Shown: in pieces, positions 1 through 5,891 of the stretch | Position numbering within the stretch: position 1 is the first letter of the stretch | Layout: each line of letters begins with the position of its first letter | NCBI GenBank assembly: GCA_028284025.1 | Contig: JANQSM010000247.1 | Location: 1-7,349 of the forward strand | Direction: 5' to 3' | Source of the DNA: Alphaproteobacteria bacterium | GTDB taxonomy: Bacteria; Pseudomonadota; Alphaproteobacteria; JANQSM01 | Length of the DNA: 7,349 bases | The notes under the pieces: model-generated | What the model was told of the DNA's origin: nothing | Databases searched by the model: none | What the model saw: the letters and a program-made list of their open reading frames with translations, nothing else | Program-made: the position numbers and the translations under genes

Positions 1-307
1 AAGCAATGATCGGCATATAGCGGTCTGGTGATTCCGGGGAACGACGAATCCAGCGCACCACCATGGATCCTCCAACCGGTTCCATAAGCCAGTCGGTAAT
101 TACTACATCAATGCTGGTCTGTCCATGCACCGCAGATGTTTCAACTGAGCGCTTAATTTCTTCAATAGCTTCATTCCCATCTTTGGCAACGATCAGTTTA
201 CCTACTTTCATGATGCGCAGGACATTTCCGATGGTTCGCCGGGCGAATTCACAGTCATCAACAACCAGGATTTTTAGTCGGGACAGGTCGTAATTTATAC
301 CACTCAT
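1..307 (-). CDS. CheY-like response regulator receiver protein (N-terminal part, runs off the left edge)
   Basis: This is the first 102 residues of a phosphoacceptor receiver domain; the 3' part lies outside the window. Visible in the translation are the acidic pair D17-D18 in the motif ILVVDD at the end of the first strand, and the phosphoacceptor D72 in VVITDW after the third strand. A strand ending MPIIA follows, where the switch Thr/Ser would come next. The ATG at 307-305 is the only usable start: an in-frame stop lies four codons upstream, and AAGAGA lies 5-6 bases before the ATG. Receivers of this class take a phosphoryl group from a histidine kinase and signal in the cytoplasm. Whether an output domain follows cannot be seen. 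The RRSPESPDRYMP segment resembles stand-alone receivers common in alphaproteobacteria, so a CheY-like single-domain protein is possible. It is transcribed divergently from cutA, with about 106 bases between the starts. Confidence 0.88.
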   Translation of the reverse strand, partial: MSGINYDLSRLKILVVDDCEFARRTIGNVLRIMKVGKLIVAKDGNEAIEEIKRSVETSAVHGQTSIDVVITDWLMEPVGGSMVVRWIRRSPESPDRYMPIIA

Positions 308-334
308 GAATGTCTCTTATCAATCTTTTCGAAT

Positions 335-387
335 TTGATCTTAGCGTAAAACACATTATAGTCCTATGAAATATATAAGCGTATAAT
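335..387 (+). promoter_or_regulatory. Candidate cutA promoter elements
   Basis: Two sigma70-like possibilities lie in the divergent spacer. TTGATC (335-340) and TATAGT (357-362) are separated by 16 bases. A perfect TATAAT (382-387) lies closer to the gene but has no recognisable -35 element at 16-18 bases. The reverse strand also carries TATAAT (360-355), which might serve the divergent receiver gene, again without a good -35. AT-rich spacers produce such matches easily, so this is only a candidate. Confidence 0.35.
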
Positions 388-413
388 GTTTTATATTTTG
401 TTAAGGATATTCC

Positions 414-728
414 GTGGCACATAAGTTTGTCTACATTACATTTCCAGATAATGAACAAGCTCGCACTATGGCTCATGATTTGTTGCAACAAAAACTGGTT
501 GCCTGTGTCAATGTTTTGCCGCACATGACATCTATTTATTCCTGGAATGGTAAGGTACAAGAAGAGACAGAAACCGCAATGGTTTGTAAAACGGTGGCGA
601 ATAAGATTGAGCCTTTGAAAACGTACATTGCAAAACATCATCCTTATGATACTCCTTGCGTTGTGGCGTGGGATATAACGGATGGTGCAGAGCCTTTTCT
701 AGAGTGGGTGAAAGAGGCAACGCAGTAA
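414..728 (+). CDS. cutA: CutA1-family divalent ion tolerance protein
   Basis: The 104-residue product matches the CutA family in length and motifs. It starts with a FVYITFPD strand. It then has ARTMAHDLLQQKLVACVN (residues 16-33, with the family cysteine C31), the SIYSWNGKVQEETE hairpin (40-53), and the HPYDTP signature (76-81) corresponding to HPYE.P. A C-terminal FLEWV helix ends the fold. CutA proteins form tight ferredoxin-like trimers in the cytoplasm. The name comes from copper tolerance in E. coli, but the true cellular role is unsettled. The start is GTG at 414, supported by AAGGA at 404-408 with proper spacing; the next residues, AHKFVYITF, fit the family N-terminus. It converges with the sulfhydrylase gene downstream, and I see no clear intrinsic terminator in the 86 bases between them. 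Confidence 0.93.
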   Translation: MAHKFVYITFPDNEQARTMAHDLLQQKLVACVNVLPHMTSIYSWNGKVQEETETAMVCKTVANKIEPLKTYIAKHHPYDTPCVVAWDITDGAEPFLEWVKEATQ

Positions 729-814
729 AAATCTTTTAATGAGGGATGCTTGGTGGCTTTGCTACAGCGTGACAAGAATACATTGATAGTATCGGAAATT
801 CGCGTCCTTCTTGC

Positions 815-2110
815 TTACCCTTTAGCTGCTTTTTCAATTGCACGGGAAAGATCATTTATCAGGTCATCGGGGTGTTCAATCCCGACAGAAAGGCGAATCA
901 CTTCTGGACCACAGTCTGCTTTGATTTTGTCTTCTTCAGGTAATTGGCGATGGGTGGTTGTTGCGGGGTGAATGATCAAAGATCCCGTATCACCGATATG
1001 TGCCATTATGCGAAAGATCTCACAATTTTCGACAACTTTTTGTGCCAGATCTTTTTGCTTCATGCCAAAAGTAAAGACACAGCCAGTTCCAGAGGTCATA
1101 TATTTTTGCGCATTTTTGTGGCTAACGTGGTTAGGCAGGCCAGAGTAAGAGACCCAGTCCACCATATCGTGATTATCTAAAAATTCCGCTACTTTCTGTG
1201 TATTTGCAACGTGTTTTTGCATACGTAGCGTCAGGGTTTCCATACCTGTCATAATATAAAAGGCATTGGCTGGAGACATTGCTGCACCAATATCACGCAT
1301 GGCACTTGCCAGGCAGTTCATAATATAGGCCTTGGGACCAAACTTTTTGCTAAACACCATGCCGGCGTAGCTCTCATCAGGTTGGCTAATATAAGGAAAT
1401 TTATCATTCTGCTCCCAGTTAAAAGTACCTCCGTCAATAATTGCTCCCCCCATTGAGGTGGAGTGACCAGAAATATTTTTGGTCAGGGAGTGGGTGATAA
1501 TGTTTGCCCCGTATTTAAACGGGTTGAACAATGCTGGTGTCGGGACAGTATTGTCTACGATAAAAGGAATACCAGCATCCTCAGCTATGCGTGCAACGGC
1601 TTCAAAATCAGGGATAATGCCCGCTGGGTTAGAAACACTTTCCACAAAGATAGCTTTGGTTTTGTCATCAATATCTTTTTTAAAGTTTTCACTATCCTCT
1701 GGCTGTACAAAATTGCACTTCCAGCCAAATTTTTTGAAGGTATTGGCAAACAGGCTACCTGATCCGCCGTAAATCTTGCGAGATGAAACGAAATTGTCGC
1801 CAGGACTCATCAGTGGTAAGAATGCCAAAAATTCAGCTGCCAGGCCTGAAGAAGCTACCAATGCACCTATGCCGCCTTCCATGGCGGCTAAACGGTGTTC
1901 CAGGGCGGCCAGGGTTGGGTTGTTAATACGGGCATAAATAAAGCCTTCTTTTTCTAGGCCAAACAGATCGCCTCCGTGCTGAGAGTCATCAAAATGATAA
2001 CAGGCAGATTGGTAGATTGGCATATTACGAGCCCCGGAGGTGCGCCAGGCGCCTGTACCAACGTGAATGCTTTGGGATTCTGGGTGGAGTTTGGATTTAT
2101 CGATAGCCAT
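815..2110 (-). CDS. metY: O-acetylhomoserine sulfhydrylase (PLP-dependent Cys/Met metabolism enzyme)
   Basis: The 431-residue product has the length and motifs of the OAH/OAS sulfhydrylase branch of the Cys/Met metabolism PLP enzymes (fold type I). This branch makes homocysteine from O-acetylhomoserine and sulfide in the cytoplasm. Visible residues are Y59 and R61 in YARINNPT (cofactor phosphate binding from the neighbouring subunit), Y114 in KIYGGS (ring stacking) and D186 in FIVDNT (pyridine nitrogen). The Schiff-base lysine is K211 in THSLTKNISGHSTSMGG, and R406 in EVIRLSVGIEH would bind the substrate carboxylate. The HPATTTH motif is at 381-387. The usual text around the lysine is SLTKYIGGHGTSIGG, so N212, S214 and S217 are mild departures. 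Cystathionine gamma-synthase or lyase is less likely, because those are nearer 380-400 residues. The ATG at 2110-2108 is the only in-frame ATG at this end, but no Shine-Dalgarno sequence is visible before it. It is divergent from rplM. Confidence 0.93.
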   Translation of the reverse strand: MAIDKSKLHPESQSIHVGTGAWRTSGARNMPIYQSACYHFDDSQHGGDLFGLEKEGFIYARINNPTLAALEHRLAAMEGGIGALVASSGLAAEFLAFLPLMSPGDNFVSSRKIYGGSGSLFANTFKKFGWKCNFVQPEDSENFKKDIDDKTKAIFVESVSNPAGIIPDFEAVARIAEDAGIPFIVDNTVPTPALFNPFKYGANIITHSLTKNISGHSTSMGGAIIDGGTFNWEQNDKFPYISQPDESYAGMVFSKKFGPKAYIMNCLASAMRDIGAAMSPANAFYIMTGMETLTLRMQKHVANTQKVAEFLDNHDMVDWVSYSGLPNHVSHKNAQKYMTSGTGCVFTFGMKQKDLAQKVVENCEIFRIMAHIGDTGSLIIHPATTTHRQLPEEDKIKADCGPEVIRLSVGIEHPDDLINDLSRAIEKAAKG

Positions 2111-2149
2111 GAGATTTTTTATATCACAAATTCTTCATTTTCATGGATT

Positions 2150-2187
2150 ATTTTTAGCTGTGTGGGGATTTTTAGCAGAGTATTATA
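2150..2187 (-). promoter_or_regulatory. Candidate metY promoter with a 9-bp direct repeat downstream of the -10
   Basis: Read on the minus strand, TATAAT (2187-2182) sits within the perfect palindrome TATTATAATA (2181-2190). About 72 bases separate it from the metY ATG. No convincing -35 is present at 16-18 bases; TCATGG at 2210-2205 is the nearest candidate. Just downstream of the expected transcription start lie two copies of GCTAAAAAT (2176-2168 and 2158-2150), 18 bases apart. The repeat could be a regulator-binding pair, but it is AT-rich and short. No riboswitch known for methionine genes was recognised in this leader. Confidence 0.3.
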
Positions 2188-2240
2188 ATACCTCTTGTGT
2201 AAGCCCATGATTTAGAAGGGATTTTTTTTGTTAAAGTGTG

Positions 2241-2268
2241 TTGACAACCGTAAAAAAAACGGTATGGT
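2241..2268 (+). promoter_or_regulatory. rplM-rpsI promoter with an inverted repeat in the spacer
   Basis: A perfect -35 TTGACA (2241-2246) is followed after 16 bases by TATGGT (2263-2268). This gives a strong sigma70-type promoter about 50 bases upstream of the rplM ATG. The spacer contains the inverted repeat ACCGT (2247-2251) and ACGGT (2259-2263), separated by seven A-rich bases, so its right arm ends at the first base of the -10. The position suits an operator, or it may simply be promoter architecture. Confidence 0.7.
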
Positions 2269-2319
2269 TACGCTTCTTGATGAAATTTGAAAAACCTTTG
2301 GAAATTTAGGGGCAATACA

Positions 2320-2781
2320 ATGAAAACATATTCTGCAAAATCCGCTGATGTTGATCGTAAATGGTTTATTATTGATGCACAAAATTTGGTGCTGGGCCGT
2401 TTAGCAGCTGAATGCGCCCGCTTGTTGCGTGGTAAGCATAAACCTATGTACACACCGCATATTGACTGCGGAGATAACGTGGTCATTATTAATGCTGAAA
2501 AGATCGCGCTAAAAGGGCGTAAGAGAGAAGACAAGGTTTATTACCGTCACACGGGTTATCCAGGTGGTATTAAGGAAACAACGCCTGCCAAGATCTTAGA
2601 GGGGGCACATCCGGAACGCGTGATTGAGATGGCTGTTCGCCGTATGCTGCCGAGAGGCCCGCTGGCGCGTCAGCAATTGCGCAAATTAAAAATTTATGCC
2701 GGAGAAACTCACCCGCACGAAGCACAAAAACCTGAAGCGTATAATTTTGCTGAGAAGAACCGCAAGAATCTGGCAGCTTAG
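2320..2781 (+). CDS. rplM: 50S ribosomal protein L13
   Basis: The 153-residue product carries L13 hallmarks throughout. [15 protein letters not shown] lies near residues 15-29. [15 protein letters not shown] comes at the centre, then [12 protein letters not shown]. The later block runs [14 protein letters not shown] to [18 protein letters not shown]13 is an early-assembly protein of the large subunit that binds 23S rRNA. The ATG at 2320 is chosen because AGGGG (2308-2312) lies seven bases before it and because [15 protein letters not shown] is the usual family N-terminus. A TTG codon 11 codons upstream would extend the frame but has no ribosome-binding site. The gene is first in a two-gene operon with rpsI, 35 bases downstream. 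[15 protein letters not shown] differs slightly from the common VRGMLPKNPLGRQQL. Confidence 0.97.
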   Translation: MKTYSAKSADVDRKWFIIDAQNLVLGRLAAECARLLRGKHKPMYTPHIDCGDNVVIINAEKIALKGRKREDKVYYRHTGYPGGIKETTPAKILEGAHPERVIEMAVRRMLPRGPLARQQLRKLKIYAGETHPHEAQKPEAYNFAEKNRKNLAA

Positions 2782-2816
2782 GACGACATAGAAAGTTAGA
2801 GAAGAGGATAAAAAGC

Positions 2817-3329
2817 ATGGCAACAGAAAACACATCTCCTGAAACACCAAAAGAAGCAGATCAAGGAACGGGTATGGACGCCTTGAAAGCTGTTTCCGGA
2901 CAACAAGATCAAAAAGAAGAAGCAGCCCCTAAGCTGGACTCAATGGGCCGAGCTTATGCAACAGGTAAAAGAAAAGATGCTGTTGCGCGCGTGTGGATTA
3001 AACGCGGTACCGGCAAAATGACCGTAAATAAAAGGGTTGCTAATGATTATTTCCAGCGTCCAACTCTGCAAATGATCATCAAACAACCGTTTGATATTAC
3101 AAAAAGCCTGGGTCAGTACGATGTCGTTGCGACCGTAAAGGGCGGGGGACTTTCCGGCCAGGCTGGTGCTTTAAAGCATGGCATTAGTAAGGCTCTTGTA
3201 AATTTTGACCCACAGAACCGCTCTCCATTGAAGTCTAACGGCTTCTTGACGCGTGATTCACGTGTGGTTGAACGTAAGAAATACGGTAAACGTAAAGCTC
3301 GCCGTAGCTTCCAGTTCTCTAAGCGCTAA
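2817..3329 (+). CDS. rpsI: 30S ribosomal protein S9 with N-terminal extension
   Basis: The S9 core starts around residue 45 with [16 protein letters not shown]. It continues with [20 protein letters not shown] (108-127) and ends with the basic tail [17 protein letters not shown], whose C-terminal lysine-arginine reaches the P-site tRNA. The product has 170 residues against about 130 in E. coli. The extra length is an acidic, low-complexity, probably disordered N-terminus (residues 1-44, rich in Glu, Gln, Pro and Thr). Extended S9 N-termini are usual in alphaproteobacteria. AGAGGA at 2803-2808 sets the ATG at 2817 with eight bases of spacing. The gene is co-transcribed with rplM. Its TAA stop overlaps by four bases the stop of the oppositely oriented gene downstream, so there is no room for a terminator before that gene. 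Confidence 0.97.
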   Translation: MATENTSPETPKEADQGTGMDALKAVSGQQDQKEEAAPKLDSMGRAYATGKRKDAVARVWIKRGTGKMTVNKRVANDYFQRPTLQMIIKQPFDITKSLGQYDVVATVKGGGLSGQAGALKHGISKALVNFDPQNRSPLKSNGFLTRDSRVVERKKYGKRKARRSFQFSKR

Positions 3330-3775
3330 AGCTGTACATTTGGACAGGGGTCATCCGGGGTGCGATCTGCATCCTGGAGCAACTGGTCTATCTGTGCCTG
3401 GAAACCCACTGGCATCTTGGGCCGCAAAGATTTCAGATATGTTGTCATTTTTACTTCCAGATGGCGACAAGCATCTTCAGCCTTTTTGACTTTTGGATCT
3501 GCATAAATTGTTTTCAGCAAAGACTTTGCCTGGGCAACTTTTCCCTGATCACAGTTTTGCCGAACGGCAGGTAAAATCTGCTGCACCCGCTGTGTGTAAT
3601 ACTGGTATTCTTCTTTTGAGAGATAATTGTATAAGCATGTTTCTGCTTCAGTACTTAGTTGCTGCATTTTATCCAGCTCTGCCTGTAAGGCTTGTGAGTT
3701 TAATTGTTGTTGAGCAAAAGACGATGTTGAAAAAAATAATACAGCTGAAACAATGACATAAAAGATATTCTTCAT
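3326..3775 (-). CDS. Exported small helical protein of unknown function, four cysteines
   Basis: I do not recognise this 149-residue protein. It begins with a clear Sec signal peptide: MKN, a hydrophobic stretch [12 protein letters not shown], and a probable cut after SFA (residue 21), with mature N-terminus QQQL. No lipobox is present, so it should be a soluble periplasmic or secreted protein. The mature part of about 128 residues is rich in Gln, Leu, Lys and Asp, and looks almost entirely helical. It has four cysteines (C47, C75, C103, C144), an even number compatible with two disulfides; the first three are exactly 28 residues apart. GAGG seven bases before the ATG (3775-3773) supports the start. 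It is convergent with rpsI (four-base overlap of stops) and divergent from the TpsB gene. A link with the secretion locus is possible but not shown. Confidence 0.82.
   Translation of the reverse strand: MKNIFYVIVSAVLFFSTSSFAQQQLNSQALQAELDKMQQLSTEAETCLYNYLSKEEYQYYTQRVQQILPAVRQNCDQGKVAQAKSLLKTIYADPKVKKAEDACRHLEVKMTTYLKSLRPKMPVGFQAQIDQLLQDADRTPDDPCPNVQL
3355..3377 (+). other. Possible stem-loop in the rpsI mRNA 3' region
   Basis: On the plus-strand RNA, CCGGGGTGC (3355-3363) pairs over nine positions with GCATCCTGG (3369-3377), counting two G-U pairs, around a five-base loop. It begins 26 bases after the rpsI stop and lies inside the coding region of the opposite gene. There is no T-tract after it, so it is not a standard intrinsic terminator. 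It might protect or define the 3' end of the rplM-rpsI transcript. On the minus strand the two G-U pairs become mismatches. Confidence 0.3.
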
Positions 3776-3996
3776 TCAAAACCTCGTAAAAATTATTGGC
3801 AGGAAAAAAAGTGATTCGTATATATTCAGCTTACCATATTTTTTTGGGGAAAAATAGTGTTGCATCAGAGCAAGGATTGTGGTTCAAATGACACAAAATT
3901 ATCACATATTTCTTGTATTTTATGCTCAGGCATGGGATCAAGGAATGTAATAATTAAATGCGATACGTACATAAAGCATACAAGGAACGACATATA
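3776..3996. other. Divergent intergenic region upstream of the TpsB gene
   Basis: This spacer separates the four-cysteine protein gene (-) from the translocase gene (+) and must contain both promoters. I see no convincing pair of -35 and -10 elements on either strand; TTGTGG (3877-3882) with TATCAC (3900-3905) is a weak 17-base-spaced candidate for the plus strand. No TTAA-N7-TTAA box is present, unlike the two regions downstream. The last 39 bases are open in frame with the translocase but are read here as untranslated leader. Confidence 0.5.
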
Positions 3997-5742
3997 ATGA
4001 AAAAGTACCAGATCTACGCTTGGGCGCGCAGTTTTCTTATCGTGACTCTTATTTACTTTGTATCTACGCCATCTTTTGCGCAGTCAGTAAATATTGATCC
4101 AAACAATCCCGATACTGTACCGGGTCAAATTCAACCTGGTCAGATTGAGCAAAGATTGCAACGTCCGCCTGAAGCTCAATCTGGTGGTGAACCTATTGTT
4201 CCAGTTATTGAGGAACAGCCCCAGGCTCCAGAAGGGGAAGATATCACGTTTATCCTGCGTCAGGTTAATTTTGAGGGCATGACAGCTTATGATTCTGCTG
4301 CTTTTGAAGATATTTACGGGGAATTTATTGGCCAGGAAATTGCTTTATCTCAGCTGTTTGATTTTGCTGCTGCTATTACAGCACGATACAGGAATGATGG
4401 ATATATTTTGAGTCGGGCTATCATCCCCCCGCAACGAATCGCTGACGGCGTGATCACCATCCAGGTGGTGGAAGGGTTTATTGACCAGATCACTTTCGAA
4501 GGCGATATGAAAGGGGATCAAAGCGTTTTAGATGGGTATGCCAATATTATTCGCCGCTCACGCCCTCTCCGTGCCGACCAACTTGAAAGATTTGTTTTAT
4601 TGGCCAATGATCTTGCTGGTGCTTCAGCACGGGTTGTATTGCTGCCATCTCAGGACACTCAGGGGGCTTCTGACCTTCTGGTTATTCTTGAGCATGATTA
4701 CTATGAAGTTTTTACTAACCTTGATAATCGTGGAAGCCGATATATCGGTCCGGTTCAGGCGTCGGTAGTTGGATCATTGAACTCAACCTTTGGGTACTAT
4801 GAGCAGCTTACTTTCCGCCATGTGACATCAACCCAAAGATCTGAACTGAACTTATATGAACTGACATACGAACAGCCCATTAATGATAATGGAACCAAGA
4901 TGAATCTTGTCTTTTCCAGATCTTTTGTTAATCCTGGATTTGATATTGAGAGCATCGGGATTGTATCTGACAGTACGCGCGTGTCAGCTTCAGTTACACA
5001 CCCTTACATTCGGACACGGGAAGAGAACTTGTCTTTCACAGGTGGTCTTAACCTTCGGGATTCTGAAACTTTAATCTTAAGCACTCAGACATCTGAAGAC
5101 CGGGTACGTTCTTTAAGCTTTAATGCGAGCTATGATTTTCTGGACAGCATGAAGGGGGTTAATCTGATCAGCCCGACAATTACGAAGGGTCTTGATATAT
5201 TTCATCCCAAGCGTTCAGGAGAGCCTAACCTAACCAGGACAGATGGGCGCAGTGATTTTACTAAATTTAATCTGGATGTATTCAGACTTCAAAGTATTAC
5301 GCCAAGCGTTACCATGTATATGGCAGCTTCGGGTCAGTACTCTTTGAGCCAGCTTTTAAGCTCTGAGGAGTTTGGATACGGTGGTCCGCAATTTGGTAGA
5401 GCTTATGATCCATCAGAAATTACTGGAGATCACGGGGTTGCTGGTCAAGTTGAGTTGCGTTATCAGCGTCCGGTTGATAGCAAGATCCTGCGTAACTATG
5501 AATTTTATACCTTCCTTGATGGGGGTAAAGTTTGGCGCATTGATGACAATAGTGCTGATCAGTCTACAGAAGATTCAGGTGTGAGTACTGGTATTGGTAC
5601 ACGTTTAAGTCTGCTGGATAATGTATCTGCCACCCTTGAAATGGCAGTTCCGTTGACACGTCCAGTTGCAACTCGAAGTGGAAGTGATTCTTCTAAAGGC
5701 GATGATCCGCGTTACTTCTTCTCTCTGATTGCCCGATTCTAG
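3997..5742 (+). CDS. TpsB-type (ShlB/FhaC/HecB family) two-partner secretion outer-membrane translocase
   Basis: The product of 581 residues exports a partner TpsA exoprotein across the outer membrane. A signal peptide of 28 residues ends TPSFA|QS. A Pro/Gln/Glu-rich linker follows, with PGQIQPGQIEQRLQ (42-55), resembling the plug-helix linker of the family. The first POTRA domain spans about 83-160 (FILRQVNFEG to ITIQVVEGFI) and a second about 165-233. A C-terminal beta barrel starts near NLDNRGSRYIGP (241-252) and ends in a terminal phenylalanine (LIARF), the usual barrel-insertion signal. The L6 loop reads QFGRAYDPSEITGDHG (465-480), so the family VRGY motif is GRAY with its arginine (R468) kept. 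ATG 3997 is preferred because AAGGA (3982-3986) is 10 bases upstream and the signal peptide then starts MKKYQ. The ATG at 3958 would add 13 residues before the signal peptide and has its AAGGA 13 bases away. No TpsA is seen within the window. Confidence 0.93.
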   Translation: MKKYQIYAWARSFLIVTLIYFVSTPSFAQSVNIDPNNPDTVPGQIQPGQIEQRLQRPPEAQSGGEPIVPVIEEQPQAPEGEDITFILRQVNFEGMTAYDSAAFEDIYGEFIGQEIALSQLFDFAAAITARYRNDGYILSRAIIPPQRIADGVITIQVVEGFIDQITFEGDMKGDQSVLDGYANIIRRSRPLRADQLERFVLLANDLAGASARVVLLPSQDTQGASDLLVILEHDYYEVFTNLDNRGSRYIGPVQASVVGSLNSTFGYYEQLTFRHVTSTQRSELNLYELTYEQPINDNGTKMNLVFSRSFVNPGFDIESIGIVSDSTRVSASVTHPYIRTREENLSFTGGLNLRDSETLILSTQTSEDRVRSLSFNASYDFLDSMKGVNLISPTITKGLDIFHPKRSGEPNLTRTDGRSDFTKFNLDVFRLQSITPSVTMYMAASGQYSLSQLLSSEEFGYGGPQFGRAYDPSEITGDHGVAGQVELRYQRPVDSKILRNYEFYTFLDGGKVWRIDDNSADQSTEDSGVSTGIGTRLSLLDNVSATLEMAVPLTRPVATRSGSDSSKGDDPRYFFSLIARF

Positions 5743-5744
5743 TA

Positions 5745-5784
5745 AATAAAATTACACAAAATACATTGGCATGGTAATTTTATT
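5745..5784 (+). repeat. 11-bp perfect inverted repeat directly after the TpsB stop
   Basis: AATAAAATTAC (5745-5755) and GTAATTTTATT (5774-5784) are exact reverse complements around an 18-base loop, starting three bases after the stop codon. The stem has a single G-C pair at the loop end and no separate T-run beyond it. It may be a weak terminator or a 3' stabilising stem between the translocase gene and the next gene. Transcriptional read-through is quite possible. Confidence 0.45.
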
Positions 5785-5829
5785 GCTTTCCTAAGCTTTT
5801 TAGGGTAGTATGTAGTCTGTTCAAAATGT

Positions 5830-5845
5830 TTAACCTGGCGTTAAC
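5830..5845 (+). promoter_or_regulatory. Perfect CtrA-type box (TTAA-N7-TTAAC) upstream of the 394-residue exported protein
   Basis: The sequence TTAACCTGGCGTTAAC has TTAA (5830-5833), seven bases, then TTAAC (5841-5845). This is the full consensus for the response regulator CtrA, which controls cell-cycle, motility and surface-structure genes in alphaproteobacteria. It lies 46 bases before the ATG at 5892. In CtrA-activated promoters the second half-site often overlaps the -35; here TATTAA (5862-5867), 15 bases after TTAACC, could act as the -10. A perfect palindrome AAACATGTTT (5848-5857) lies just downstream. Binding is inferred from the motif only. Confidence 0.6.
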
Positions 5846-5891
5846 CATAAACATGTTTGGATATTAAGTACTAAATACGGGGAATAAAACG

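Noticed and set aside
258..641. 127-residue open frame on the minus strand over cutA
   Set aside because: It overlaps the well-supported cutA gene and the start of the receiver gene and has no family-like motif. It is a shadow frame.
729..814. Bidirectional terminator between cutA and metY
   Set aside because: Only a five-pair stem, including a G-U pair, was found near GTGGC-TTT-GCTAC, without a T-run.
1463..1772. Plus-strand open frames of 97 and 99 residues inside metY
   Set aside because: Both lie antisense to a conserved enzyme gene, with no ribosome-binding site or recognisable product.
2111..2240. SAM-II or other methionine riboswitch in the metY leader
   Set aside because: The pairing and conserved bases of SAM-II or SAH aptamers could not be recognised by eye; only a short direct repeat is visible.
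2231..2245. CtrA-like site TTAA-N7-TGAC at the rplM promoter
   Set aside because: The second half departs from TTAAC at several positions and is explained by the TTGACA -35 element.
2287..2319. TTG start giving L13 an 11-residue extension
   Set aside because: The ATG at 2320 has a good AGGGG site and matches the family N-terminus; the TTG has no ribosome-binding site.
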